Shown here: piece after piece, positions 34,366-42,411 of the stretch | Numbering within the stretch: position 1 is the stretch's first letter | Layout of the letters: each line of letters begins with the position of its first letter | Assembly (NCBI GenBank): GCA_019459185.1 | Contig: JAIBEO010000128.1 | Location: 1 to 44,991, forward strand | Reading direction: 5' to 3' | DNA from: Rhizobium sp. | GTDB taxonomy: Bacteria > Pseudomonadota > Gammaproteobacteria > Xanthomonadales > Xanthomonadaceae | Length of the DNA: 44,991 nucleotides | Notes under the pieces: generated by a model | Told to the model about the DNA's origin: nothing | Seen by the model: only the letters and a program-made list of their open reading frames with translations | The model's database searches: none | Position numbers and translations under genes: made by a program

Positions 34366-34668
34366 TCAAAGGCCCGGCGGCTGTTCGACAGAGACTACAC
34401 AGGTGCACTTGGCTCCGATTCCGCAGACGCCAGGGTCAAAAGTGTAGATCGCCCCGTCGCCACATGATGAGACGCATCTGCTCTCGGCCTTGCGTGCCTC
34501 CTGCTCACAGAGTCCCGTTATACCCGACTTGCCAAAGATCGACGCCGCAAGCTCGTGCCGGCTCTTCCGAGCAGATGATGTAGATTCGTGGTCAATATTT
34601 CTCGGGGTGCCCACGGTCGTAAGTGTTGCAGCAACGAGAAAGAAGGTTAGTGCGGTTGCTCCGTTCAT
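34366..34668 (-). CDS. Small secreted six-cysteine protein with defensin-like (CSab) spacing
   Basis: A 100-residue precursor. An uncharged hydrophobic leader (residues 1-20, ALTFFLVAATLTTVG) is followed by a polar stretch and then a cysteine-rich domain: C54-x10-C65-x3-C69-x12-C82-x5-C88-x1-C90. This is the disulfide layout of cysteine-stabilised alpha-beta defensins (C-x3-C in a helix, C-x-C in the last strand). CEQEARKAESRCVSSC is a likely helix, and GVCGIGAKC carries the G-x-C gamma-core. In insect defensins the C4-x5-C5-x-C6 part is the same. I chose the ATG at 34668 because GGGAG sits 7 bases before it; an ATG at 34674 would be too close. No positive charge in the leader is a weak point. 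Function is unknown; antimicrobial, toxin and structural roles are all possible. Confidence 0.55.
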   Translation of the reverse strand: MNGATALTFFLVAATLTTVGTPRNIDHESTSSARKSRHELAASIFGKSGITGLCEQEARKAESRCVSSCGDGAIYTFDPGVCGIGAKCTCVVSVEQPPGL

Positions 34669-34674
34669 CGCCAT

Positions 34675-34905
34675 ACTCCCGAGAATAAGTTTCAAATCTA
34701 AGAGGTGTTCCGGCGTAGCTTGGTCCGCGCTGTCGGCCCGGCGGACAGGTTCTGAGTGCTTCCGGAACGACGCTAGAGTGATTCGTGAGGCATCATGAGG
34801 TAAGCAGGAATTCGCCAGAGTTCTTGTAGGAGTTTTCCTACATTCCTGTGGAAACCGTCGTCGGGGTAGAACCCGAGTTAGTTCCTTAGGAACGGAGAAA
34901 GATGG
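34675..34905. promoter_or_regulatory. Divergent promoter region with two palindromes
   Basis: It separates the cysteine-rich peptide gene (leftward) from the nuclease gene (rightward). TGTAGGA-GTTT-TCCTACA at 34825-34842 is a perfect 7-base inverted repeat, and GTTCC-TTA-GGAAC at 34881-34893 lies directly before the ribosome site of the nuclease gene (GGAGAAAG). The second could be an operator or a translation-blocking structure. The base composition is poorer in GC than the flanks. Confidence 0.5.
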
Positions 34906-36333
34906 ATGGGCGAGGCAAAACGCAGAGGGGCATTCGAACAGCGCCGGATGGAGGCGATAGCCCGGGCGAAGCGTCAACTCGTTGAGAAACTTGGCGGCTC
35001 TGATCCCGAGCGGGACCGCGATCTGCAGCGCGCGTTCGACGCGTTCGTTGGTCGCCTAGGTGCTGACGAGTGGAAGCGACGGAGGAAAGGCGTTATTGAC
35101 CAACTCACTGCATCAGTCCAGGCGGTTGGCGCCGTCCCTTTCGTGCCGCTTCGAGTTCAGCAGGATGAAATAGCTTGGTATCTCCTGTTGGCTGAGCTCG
35201 CCCTCGAAGATCCGCTGAGCCTCGAAGTGAGTCAGGCTTCTCGAGCTCTTCCGTTTCTTGCGGCCATCGGCATGCGCCTAAACTTCGCAGATCGCGTTCT
35301 CTGGCTCAACGAACGATTTGACGACGCGCTAACCAAATATAGAGCCGATCCTGATGGAACGATATTCGAAGTATTGGTCGCGCTTTCTTACGCCTCCTCG
35401 GGTTGGGATGTGGAGCTGCTTCCGTCCTCGAAGACTTCCAAGCAGCCAGATATGCGCGCGGTGAAGGACGGTCTTACGCTTTACATTGAGTGTAAGCGGC
35501 TATCCAGAAGCTCCGAATATGGGGAAAAGGAGCGAAGTCACTTCCTGGAAATGTGGAACGGAGTATCCGACCTGCTCGCTAAGAACAGTCAGTGGCTGTG
35601 GTTGAGGGCAAACTTCAAAGTCGAAGCCAGCGCACTTCCTAAGTCATTCCTCAAAGACTTGGTCTCGAGATCGCTTCCCGTCCCTAACGCCGAGACAAAC
35701 ATCTATGACGGGCCCGAGGCGACTATCGACATCAGGCATATCGATAAGAAGGCTGTCGCACGTCACATGGAGCAATACAGAGTCAAGATGAACTCACCCG
35801 CGATGACGGCGCTCTTGGGGGGCGATTGGGCGCCGTTGGACTCTGCGGTCAGCATTGCCACACTCGTGAAGATCAGTCACGTGGTGGATAGTCCCATCGA
35901 ATTTCTTGCGCAATACGTCGATGAAATCGGGTGGGCCTCGGGTATCACCCGTCACTTTACGTCGCCACGGTCAATTGCCGGAAAAGCGCGAGACATACGG
36001 AAGCGTTTAGCTGATGCTGTGCAACAGTTGCCCCCCGACGAGCTGTCTGTAGTGCACATCGCATACGAAACGATGGATGGGCCCGATGTAGAGGACCTCC
36101 GATTCCAGCGAATAGCAGCTACGCTGAACAAATTCGTGGCTGACAAGCCATTAGCCGGTGTGCGTGTGCACATGCTGCAAGCGCATCAGACCATCGACCA
36201 GTTGTGGGATATCGAAGAGTCGGTGGCCGGTTGGGATCGGAACCCCACACTTCTCAAGGACATTCCAGCGCAAGTGGTGGTCGATCCGGAGGCTGTTCTA
36301 AAGGCTGGTCGGCATTGGGATGCCATGCGCTGA
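34906..36333 (+). CDS. PD-(D/E)XK nuclease-like protein, stand-alone
   Basis: A 475-residue soluble protein. The N-terminus MGEAKRRGAFEQRR is a basic start seen in many nucleic-acid-linked proteins. Residues about 150-200 carry a PD-(D/E)XK core: E155 in TIFEVLVAL, PDM with D182, and LYIECKR with E195 and K197. The remaining 270 residues are alpha/beta without known motifs. No methylase, helicase or partner gene is adjacent on this strand, so a substrate is not suggested. Codon use is AT-richer than the flanking chromosome, which points to transfer. The ribosome site (GGAGAAAG) supports ATG 34906 over the ATG at 34902. Confidence 0.75.
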   Translation: MGEAKRRGAFEQRRMEAIARAKRQLVEKLGGSDPERDRDLQRAFDAFVGRLGADEWKRRRKGVIDQLTASVQAVGAVPFVPLRVQQDEIAWYLLLAELALEDPLSLEVSQASRALPFLAAIGMRLNFADRVLWLNERFDDALTKYRADPDGTIFEVLVALSYASSGWDVELLPSSKTSKQPDMRAVKDGLTLYIECKRLSRSSEYGEKERSHFLEMWNGVSDLLAKNSQWLWLRANFKVEASALPKSFLKDLVSRSLPVPNAETNIYDGPEATIDIRHIDKKAVARHMEQYRVKMNSPAMTALLGGDWAPLDSAVSIATLVKISHVVDSPIEFLAQYVDEIGWASGITRHFTSPRSIAGKARDIRKRLADAVQQLPPDELSVVHIAYETMDGPDVEDLRFQRIAATLNKFVADKPLAGVRVHMLQAHQTIDQLWDIEESVAGWDRNPTLLKDIPAQVVVDPEAVLKAGRHWDAMR

Positions 36334-36604
36334 CATCAGCGACGCTCCTACTAGTTGCGCCGGTTTTTCGTCAAGCAGCTCTACTGAGTCACAACCTTCT
36401 CGTGAGCTAGACGAGTAGTTCGTCCTCAACATATGGCTTGAATCCAGATCATCGCGTCCTGGTCTACCAGATCCTTCGCGCTCGGGTGTTCCCGTAACCG
36501 ATAAACGGCCGATTCAATCGGCAACGTCTGAACGAATCTGCAAGGTCACTTAATCTACTAGACGCCACAGCGAGGAACAGCGTGATCTCGATGGGGGAGA
36601 TTGG
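36334..36604. other. Gene-poor stretch 3' of the nuclease gene
   Basis: About 270 bases with no supported coding sequence and with low GC for the window. It contains the perfect short inverted repeat GCCGAT-TCA-ATCGGC at 36508-36522. No T-run terminator is evident. Confidence 0.45.
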
Positions 36605-36772
36605 ATGGCCACTGAAAACCCTGCAGGGCAAAGTAAGAGGCTAGCTTTCCACGCCGGGTCGAAGCTGGGATCGCCAGACATACAGTCAGACTGCGAGGCG
36701 AAATTGATCGGCGACAGCATCGGCCGTGACAAGCCCGGGACGAGCCCTCCAGCACTTACCATATATCGGTGA
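36605..36772 (+). CDS. Possible 55-residue protein
   Basis: An ATG at 36605 is preceded by GGGGGAG at 5 bases, a strong ribosome site, and the frame reads MATENPAGQSKRLAFHAG... to a stop at 36770-36772. It is polar, without a membrane segment or motif. It ends one base before the stop of the convergent specificity gene. I do not recognise it; it may be chance, since a second ATG (36591) uses the same region in another frame. Confidence 0.25.
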   Translation: MATENPAGQSKRLAFHAGSKLGSPDIQSDCEAKLIGDSIGRDKPGTSPPALTIYR

Positions 36773-38230
36773 CTATTCGAAAGATTCGGTGTGCCCAGAG
36801 AGAAACCGCGCAATCAGAAGTTCCGCATCATGTGCAACTTCTCGCTCCAGCTCGTCAGCCTCATCACGCGTAGTTGCCGCTTCATCCATCAAATCAGCAA
36901 GAAGGTCTTCCGTCTTTTTCCCGAGCCGGGGAATAGCCACGTTTGCAATGTCGTTCGGAGAGAGCTCCGGCACGCTGGATCCAAATGCAAACCGAATGAT
37001 CTGGGGACGGCCCAGCCTAGGATGACCAAGCGCGCACTGCAGAAACCCACCGCGCACTCCCTTTGCGGGGACAACCCGCATCAAGTGGTTCGTATAAACG
37101 CGCCCAATATGCGACTCGGTTGCGAGAACCGAATGGCCCAAATTGCCATAAACCTGACCAGAGCAAGGAATCAGAATCCAACCTGGCTCGATGTGGTAGG
37201 CCTTCTGCTCACTCTCGCTCAACGAAAGCACGAACTTCGTGATGTCGGGATTTACTTCGAGGATATCGGCGCTGTCCAAATAGGGCATTCCATCGTCGCC
37301 GTAGACGTGCTTGAAGCGACCTGGAACAAATATCCGCGAAGTCATCCCCGAGAGGAGATCAACTTGCCGTGCATCCGCGTTGAACGCAGAGATGATCCTG
37401 TCCACTTCTGGGACGTAGCAACTTGCATCAAGTCTTCGGCGGCGCGAGAACATCTTTCTAGCGCTAATGGAGAAGCCCAGAGAGGCCGGTTCCTCCGTGT
37501 AGGAGGGGAAACAGTCTTCAAACTTTCGCTCCGCAGTCGCAGCTGCCTCGAAAGATCTATTTCGAAGCGAGAGTATTCGGGACACCTTTTGCTGATAGGC
37601 GTCCAAGATCTGTTCGCGCGGTAGCGGCACGGGCAGGGAATCTAGATGCGCCACTTCGAGATGCTTGATGATATGGCCATACTGAGCTGCTCCCATCATT
37701 GCTCTGCCCTGCGGACTCCGCAGGAATGCATAAAGCCAGCCCCAATGCTTCGGGTCACGCGGACTAATGCGCAGAAGGTCGTGAGAGATCAGTGTGTTGT
37801 TATGTGCGACGGTTGAAATAGTCGCCCGTCCGACGCTGCCGGAACACGTAATCAGGATCTGGCCCGGAGTGAGCAGGCGTTCGGAGACGTTGTCCGTTCG
37901 GTCCAGCGACAGGAATTTTCTGGGCGCGGGGCGCAGATCGAAAACTTGAGTTGCTGCAAGGAACGGCGTTCCAAAGTCTTTGCTAACTTGAATTCCCTTG
38001 AGCCGGGACGGCTGCCATACGCGAGCAACGTCGGAAAGAACGCCGCGACCCGCTATGCGCGCATCCATTGCAAGACGGATGCCGTAGCCGCCGGAAAGGT
38101 AGTTCTCTGCCTCCATCCTTCGATCCTTGCATGCAAGAATCGACGCCGGAAGGGCGCTCCACTTCGGCTCATGCCAGGTCCATTCGCCCTGGTCTGGCTT
38201 CGGGGCGCTTAGCGCTGGTCTGATAGCCAT
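36773..38230 (-). CDS. Restriction-modification specificity subunit (HsdS-like)
   Basis: A 485-residue protein with two target-recognition domains separated by helical regions. The first TRD is near residues 75-210 (TPFLAATQVFDL... LLTPGQILITCSGSVGRATI) and the second near 300-440 (MPYLDSADILEVNP... EPGWILIPCSGQVYGNLG). The repeated L/W-I-L-I-x-C-S-G segment is characteristic of HsdS. The last 40 residues form a coiled-coil-like helix. The start overlaps the upstream methylase stop by 22 bases, so the two are coupled. It should choose the DNA sequence for the nuclease-methylase subunit. No separate HsdR gene is present nearby. Confidence 0.87.
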   Translation of the reverse strand: MAIRPALSAPKPDQGEWTWHEPKWSALPASILACKDRRMEAENYLSGGYGIRLAMDARIAGRGVLSDVARVWQPSRLKGIQVSKDFGTPFLAATQVFDLRPAPRKFLSLDRTDNVSERLLTPGQILITCSGSVGRATISTVAHNNTLISHDLLRISPRDPKHWGWLYAFLRSPQGRAMMGAAQYGHIIKHLEVAHLDSLPVPLPREQILDAYQQKVSRILSLRNRSFEAAATAERKFEDCFPSYTEEPASLGFSISARKMFSRRRRLDASCYVPEVDRIISAFNADARQVDLLSGMTSRIFVPGRFKHVYGDDGMPYLDSADILEVNPDITKFVLSLSESEQKAYHIEPGWILIPCSGQVYGNLGHSVLATESHIGRVYTNHLMRVVPAKGVRGGFLQCALGHPRLGRPQIIRFAFGSSVPELSPNDIANVAIPRLGKKTEDLLADLMDEAATTRDEADELEREVAHDAELLIARFLSGHTESFE

Positions 38231-40173
38231 TTTCGGAAAGTCTGTGCAATCTGAAGGGTGTTGTCGTCGACAACCTTGCGGAGCGTCTTCTGTTTCTTAT
38301 ATATCGGGGTGCCTTCCTCGTATTCCTTCACCGTCTCAATGATCTCTTCAACGATTTCGTTGCCTTTCTTGTCACGCACATACGTCCGGACGCCACGCTT
38401 GTCATGGCCGACATGGTTTGCAACAGCCATGAAGACCGAGTACTCGGACCGGGCGCCCGCGGCATCCTCGATCGCAATTTGCTCACTGGTCTTCCGCTGC
38501 AAGACGAGCAAGCTCGTCTGCACACTTACGTTTGGCTGAAATGTATCCGGATGCAGATCTATGGATGCGAGAACCTGGGTGTTTCGCAAGATCCACTCGC
38601 GGACATAACCAAGTCCCGGCGAGCCGAGGATGCCGTCCGGCAGGACCATTGCCACTCGCCCTGTTCCGGGCTTCAAGAAATTGATGCAGCGTTCAATGAA
38701 TAGGATTTCAGGCGGCTGCGAGCGCTGGATGCCTGAGCCCATGGTCCATCTGTCCGTGTCCGCGCTATAACTCCATGTATGGCCAAGATCAAACTTTTCG
38801 AGAATTGCGGGCTCATCGATGGGGATCTTCGATCCGAACGGCGGATTGGTGAAAATTAGGTCCACCTTTCCAAGCAACTTTCTGTCGCGCAGCTCTTCGT
38901 CCCATGTCGCTGGGCTCGCCAGCGAATTCGCTTGGAAGAGGCCGCCAGCCCCATCGTTATTCATGACCATGTTCATCTTCGTGGCCTTGACTAGTTCCGG
39001 GTTGAAGTCAAGGCCAACGATTGAAGCGCCCGCGAACTTTGCGATTCGGGCGGCGATTTTCTGCTCGGCGCGCTTTAGGTCTCCCTTCCACTTCTCAATT
39101 TCGGCCGCGCGAATCTTCTCGATCACATGGTTCATGGCGGCAATCAGAAACCCGCCGGTTCCGCATGCAGGATCGAGAATTAGCTGTCCTTCCGCCGGAT
39201 CCAGCATTGCAACTGCCATGTTGCAGATGTTGCGGGGCGTAAAGAACTCCCCGCGGTCGCCACGCAAGTTTGCGCCGACGATCTCTTCATACGCTTGCCC
39301 CTTTACGTCAACATCGCTTTCCAGCAGGCAATACATCTGCAGCTGAGACACGATGTAGGCAAGGACCGAAGGCTTCAGTGCAATTTCGTCGTTTTCGGCA
39401 AAGATCGACGGATAGTCAGCACGCACGGCGGAGAACAAGCCATCGATGCGCTTTTTTACCTTCAGGTCGCCATTCAAGCCATTCCTCTCGCCCGGTGCGG
39501 CGTAGAACTGGACCTCCTGACTCTCACGCTCGTCATGAATTTTGCAGAAGATCAGCTTCAGGAGCTCCCAGAACGCTTGGGGCTTTTGAAGGCCCTGATT
39601 TCCTGCGATGTAGTTGTGGCAGCGCCGGAATGCGAAAAGCAATGCATCAGAGTTTGCCGGCTTCAGTTGGTCAAAGTGCGGGCGTTCAGCCTCGTCCTCG
39701 CTCTGACCAAAGCTGGGTAGATCCGGGATCTCTAGGAAGGAAATCTTCCCTTTCGACTCAACCTTTCGGTAACAGAATCGCTCGACCCCATTCGTCCACA
39801 TGCCATACGCGGCGTTAGGGCACGCTGACATGTAACTGTGGAGTTGTCCTACGCCCTCCTTCCGGTCGGAAGACTTCACCCGCTTCTCTTTGCACTCGAT
39901 GATAATGTTGGCGTTCTCTTGGTCCCTTCGTGCCGGATCAGAGAAAACTACCAAGTCGGCCCGCGGCTTGCGGGAGCCCAAGCGCAACACGAATTCGACC
40001 GCTACTACATTTCGCGGATAGCCATATTCACGAACGAGTGACTTCGCGATCTCCTGACGGACATATTCTTCCGGCGTCTCAACTCGCTGGGTTCGTCCGT
40101 CGATGAAGTCGAGAACTCGTCCTTGCTGGACGATGACGGCGACCGGCACGCCGTGTTGCAACGAAACGCTCAT
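38209..40173 (-). CDS. Nuclease-methyltransferase fusion (type I/IIB-like M subunit)
   Basis: A 654-residue protein. Residues about 35-130 form an HSDR_N-type PD-(D/E)XK domain: E60 (AVEFVLRLG), D73 in PRADLVVF, then IIIECKEKR with E93 and K95 and a downstream GQLHSYM helix. Residues about 290-560 form an N6-adenine methyltransferase: TPRNICNMA, motif I LDPACGTGGF (about 333-342), then NPPFGSK (443-449) as catalytic motif IV. Combining nuclease and methylase in one chain, with a separate specificity subunit, is the architecture of BcgI-type (type IIB) systems; a helicase motor (HsdR) is missing. I chose the ATG at 40173; the frame extends 27 codons upstream without domain character. Confidence 0.86.
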   Translation of the reverse strand: MSVSLQHGVPVAVIVQQGRVLDFIDGRTQRVETPEEYVRQEIAKSLVREYGYPRNVVAVEFVLRLGSRKPRADLVVFSDPARRDQENANIIIECKEKRVKSSDRKEGVGQLHSYMSACPNAAYGMWTNGVERFCYRKVESKGKISFLEIPDLPSFGQSEDEAERPHFDQLKPANSDALLFAFRRCHNYIAGNQGLQKPQAFWELLKLIFCKIHDERESQEVQFYAAPGERNGLNGDLKVKKRIDGLFSAVRADYPSIFAENDEIALKPSVLAYIVSQLQMYCLLESDVDVKGQAYEEIVGANLRGDRGEFFTPRNICNMAVAMLDPAEGQLILDPACGTGGFLIAAMNHVIEKIRAAEIEKWKGDLKRAEQKIAARIAKFAGASIVGLDFNPELVKATKMNMVMNNDGAGGLFQANSLASPATWDEELRDRKLLGKVDLIFTNPPFGSKIPIDEPAILEKFDLGHTWSYSADTDRWTMGSGIQRSQPPEILFIERCINFLKPGTGRVAMVLPDGILGSPGLGYVREWILRNTQVLASIDLHPDTFQPNVSVQTSLLVLQRKTSEQIAIEDAAGARSEYSVFMAVANHVGHDKRGVRTYVRDKKGNEIVEEIIETVKEYEEGTPIYKKQKTLRKVVDDNTLQIAQTFRKWLSDQR

Positions 40174-40198
40174 TTCTTGCTGCCCCAGATCCTGAATA

Positions 40199-40227
40199 CA
40201 CGGGCAGCGCCCCGGGCGCTGCCCGTG
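40199..40227. repeat. Perfect 12-bp inverted repeat between the methylase and integrase genes
   Basis: CACGGGCAGCGC and GCGCTGCCCGTG enclose CCCGG. It lies just past the integrase stop and 26 bases before the methylase ATG on the same (minus) strand. It is not followed by a T run, so it may be a weak terminator for the integrase, a regulatory hairpin or a recombination-related site. Confidence 0.8.
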
Positions 40228-40274
40228 CACTTTGGCACGGAGGAGGGGGGGCAAGCCAGCCTCTGGAGCCTAGA

Positions 40275-41489
40275 TCATCCGGATCCAGCCAATTTGTTGA
40301 CTGCGGCCGCCAAGTGCTCTGGCGCGAGGTGAGCATAACGGAGGGTCATCGCTAGATCGGCGTGGCCTAGGAGCTCTCGGACGGTGTTCAAGTCCACACC
40401 CGCCATCACCAGCCGGCTGGCGAAGTGATGCCGCAGGTCGTGAAATCGGAAGCTCTCGACCTCCGCCGCGACTAGCAAGCCCTCCCAGGCGCTCTTGACG
40501 CTGGCCACGCCGAAAACTGAGCCCTCGACTGGGCCGCTGGTCTTCCAAGTAGTCAGGACAGCCAGCGCCTCTGCGTTCAGCGGGACGTGTCTCTGTTTGC
40601 CGCTCTTCGCTTGCTCGCGCCGGACTGTCAGCATCCGGGCGTCGAGGTTGATGTCCGACCACTGAAGGGAGAGCAGCTCTCCACGGCGCAAGCCGGTATT
40701 TAGCGCGAGCAGCACCACCGGCGTCAGGTGGTCGCTGTAGGCTCCCGGCGCAACGGTTGGCAGCAACGTTCGCTTGCGCGCCTGACGCCATGAGTTGGCA
40801 GAGGCGCGCGCTGTAGCCGCGGCCGCATCCCGGTCAGCCAGCGCCTTCCGCAGACGCCGCTCCTCCGCTGCGCTAAGGAAGCGCACAACCGTCCGGGGCT
40901 GGGCTGCCTTTACGCGTAGGCTGGCCAGAGGGTTCGCGTCGAGCATTCCCCACTTCACCGCCTTGGAGATCACTGAGCGCAGGCTAGCCAGATCACGCCA
41001 AGCCGTCGCCTTCGAGATCGTCCCGCCGCCGGGCGAGGGCGTCTGCAGCCGCTGGCTCCACCAGCGCTCCACCCACGCGCTGTCGACGGTCACGAGCGCC
41101 CGGGGTAGGGCGGTCGCGAATACGCGCTCAATGCGCTCTAGATAGCTGTCAGCGCCCTTGAGTTCGGCCCGGGCCCATGGCGCGTAGTGATCACGCAGGA
41201 ACGCCCCCAGCGTGATCTTGGGCGTCTGGGGCTTGGCGATGCTGGGCAGTCCCGTCTGGATGAACTCGGAAATGACCTTCGAGGCGATCTCCCGGGCGTT
41301 GTCCAGGGCCAGGTGTCCAGCTGACCCCAGCGTCCGACGCTTACCGTGAGTCCAGGTGACGATCCACGCCTTGTGCCCGCTGGGCTGCACCCTGAGAACC
41401 AAACCACGAACCTGAGCGTCCCTGAGCTCAAAGGGGCGATCCTGGGGCTTGAGGGTCGCGACGAAACGCTTGGTGAGCTGAACTCGCAT
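40275..41489 (-). CDS. Tyrosine-type integrase
   Basis: A 404-residue phage/island integrase. The N-terminal arm (MRVQLTKRFVATLKPQDR...GLVLRVQPSGHKAW) resembles DUF4102-like arm-binding domains of tRNA-targeting integrases. The core-binding SAM-like domain covers about 93-185. The catalytic domain has R268 in NTGLRRGELL, K295, H350 and R353 in FHDLRHHF, H376 in LLGHADLAM, and the nucleophile Y385 in TLRYAHL, so all six residues are present. It lies next to, and points away from, tRNA-Met. It should have inserted the accessory DNA to its left. The gene is GC-rich, unlike parts of the cargo. Confidence 0.9.
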   Translation of the reverse strand: MRVQLTKRFVATLKPQDRPFELRDAQVRGLVLRVQPSGHKAWIVTWTHGKRRTLGSAGHLALDNAREIASKVISEFIQTGLPSIAKPQTPKITLGAFLRDHYAPWARAELKGADSYLERIERVFATALPRALVTVDSAWVERWWSQRLQTPSPGGGTISKATAWRDLASLRSVISKAVKWGMLDANPLASLRVKAAQPRTVVRFLSAAEERRLRKALADRDAAAATARASANSWRQARKRTLLPTVAPGAYSDHLTPVVLLALNTGLRRGELLSLQWSDINLDARMLTVRREQAKSGKQRHVPLNAEALAVLTTWKTSGPVEGSVFGVASVKSAWEGLLVAAEVESFRFHDLRHHFASRLVMAGVDLNTVRELLGHADLAMTLRYAHLAPEHLAAAVNKLAGSG

Positions 41490-41600
41490 GCTTTGGCTTC
41501 CGTAAGTGGCTGATAAGCCAACTTAGGAAGGGCCGCGCGACGAGGTTCGGATGCGGATCGACCGCATCCAATATGGAAGTGGCGGAAGTCCTTGATCCAC
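41490..41600. promoter_or_regulatory. Promoter region of the integrase gene with inverted repeats
   Basis: GGATGCGG-ATCGA-CCGCATCC at 41549-41569 is a perfect 8-base inverted repeat, and TTGGCTT (41493-41499) / AAGCCAA (41515-41521) form a second pair. These are candidate arm or operator sites for the integrase. No direct copy of the tRNA 3' end lies here. Confidence 0.45.
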
Positions 41601-41626
41601 AAAAAAACCCGCAGAAATGCGGGTTT
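41600..41626 (-). terminator. Rho-independent terminator of tRNA-Met
   Basis: Read leftward: AAACCCGCA, loop TTTC, TGCGGGTTT, then T's (41601-41607 on the plus strand are A's). The stem is nine perfect base pairs, followed by a U tract. Confidence 0.9.
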
Positions 41627-41630
41627 AGTA

Positions 41631-41707
41631 TGGTGGCTATGGGTGGACTCGAACCACCGACCCCGTCATTATGAGTGACGTGCTCTAACCGGCTGAGCTA
41701 CATAGCC
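41631..41707 (-). tRNA. tRNA-Met (elongator), anticodon CAU
   Basis: The minus strand reads GGCTATGTAGCTCAG...TCATAAT...GGTTCGAGTCC...CATAGCCACCA, a full cloverleaf with encoded CCA. The 7-base acceptor stem pairs GGCTATG with CATAGCC, and the anticodon loop contains CAT. It closely matches the E. coli elongator tRNA-Met layout, and it lacks the initiator-type mismatch at the stem end. Its 3' end faces the integrase, as expected for an integration site. Confidence 0.95.
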
Positions 41708-41850
41708 ATGGGGCAACGCGGCCTGTCCGTTGCAGACAGGGCCGCGAATTTTGGGCCCTGGCGGGGCACCCTGTCAAATGCCGGGCCCGTGCTTGTGGGG
41801 GCTTCCGGGGCTGTGGCAGTCTGGCCGCAGTAGATTTTTGGAGTCCGATC

Positions 41851-42411
41851 GTGGTCGATCCGGACGGTTATCGCCCCAACGTGGGCATCGTGCTCATGCA
41901 TGGCGACGGTCGCCTGTTCTGGGCCCGGCGGGTCAACCGCGACGGTTGGCAGTTCCCGCAGGGCGGCATGAACACCGACGAGACGCCGCTCGAGGCGATG
42001 TTCCGCGAACTCCGCGAGGAGACCGGCCTGCTGCCCGAGCACGTGGAAGTGCTGGGCTCCACGCCGGGCTGGCTGCGCTACCGCCTGCCGCGCCGCTGCA
42101 TCCGCCGGGGCAACCGGCCGGTGTGCATCGGCCAGAAGCAGGTGTGGTTCCTGCTGCGCCTCACCGGCCAGGAGCAGGACGTGCGCCTGGACCTCACCGA
42201 AAAGCCCGAATTCGACAGCTGGCGCTGGGTGGACTTCTGGTACCCGGCCGAGCACGTGGTCAGCTTCAAGCGCGAGGTTTACGTGCGGGCCCTGGAACAC
42301 CTGGCCCCCCGGGCCCGGGCCGTGGCCGGCGACCAGGCCGTGCCGCCGGCGGGCGAGGGCGTGCTTGCCCTGCTGCCGGCCATGCCCCCCAAGGCTCGCG
42401 CCGCCCGGTAG
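41851..42411 (+). CDS. rppH: RNA pyrophosphohydrolase
   Basis: A 186-residue Nudix enzyme that removes pyrophosphate from the 5' end of mRNA and so starts degradation. The Nudix box is complete: G38-x5-E44-x7-R52-E53-x2-E56-E57-x-G59, inside [15 protein letters not shown]. Start is the GTG at 41851 ([15 protein letters not shown]), with GGAG 7 bases before it. The last 35 residues are a low-complexity tail. Confidence 0.95.
   Translation: MVDPDGYRPNVGIVLMHGDGRLFWARRVNRDGWQFPQGGMNTDETPLEAMFRELREETGLLPEHVEVLGSTPGWLRYRLPRRCIRRGNRPVCIGQKQVWFLLRLTGQEQDVRLDLTEKPEFDSWRWVDFWYPAEHVVSFKREVYVRALEHLAPRARAVAGDQAVPPAGEGVLALLPAMPPKARAAR

Noticed and set aside
41717-41746. Inverted repeat before tRNA-Met (CGCGGCC-TGTC / GACA-GGGCCGCG)
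   Set aside because: The arms pair only with a bulge, and no repeated copy is seen; too weak to claim as an attachment or regulatory site.
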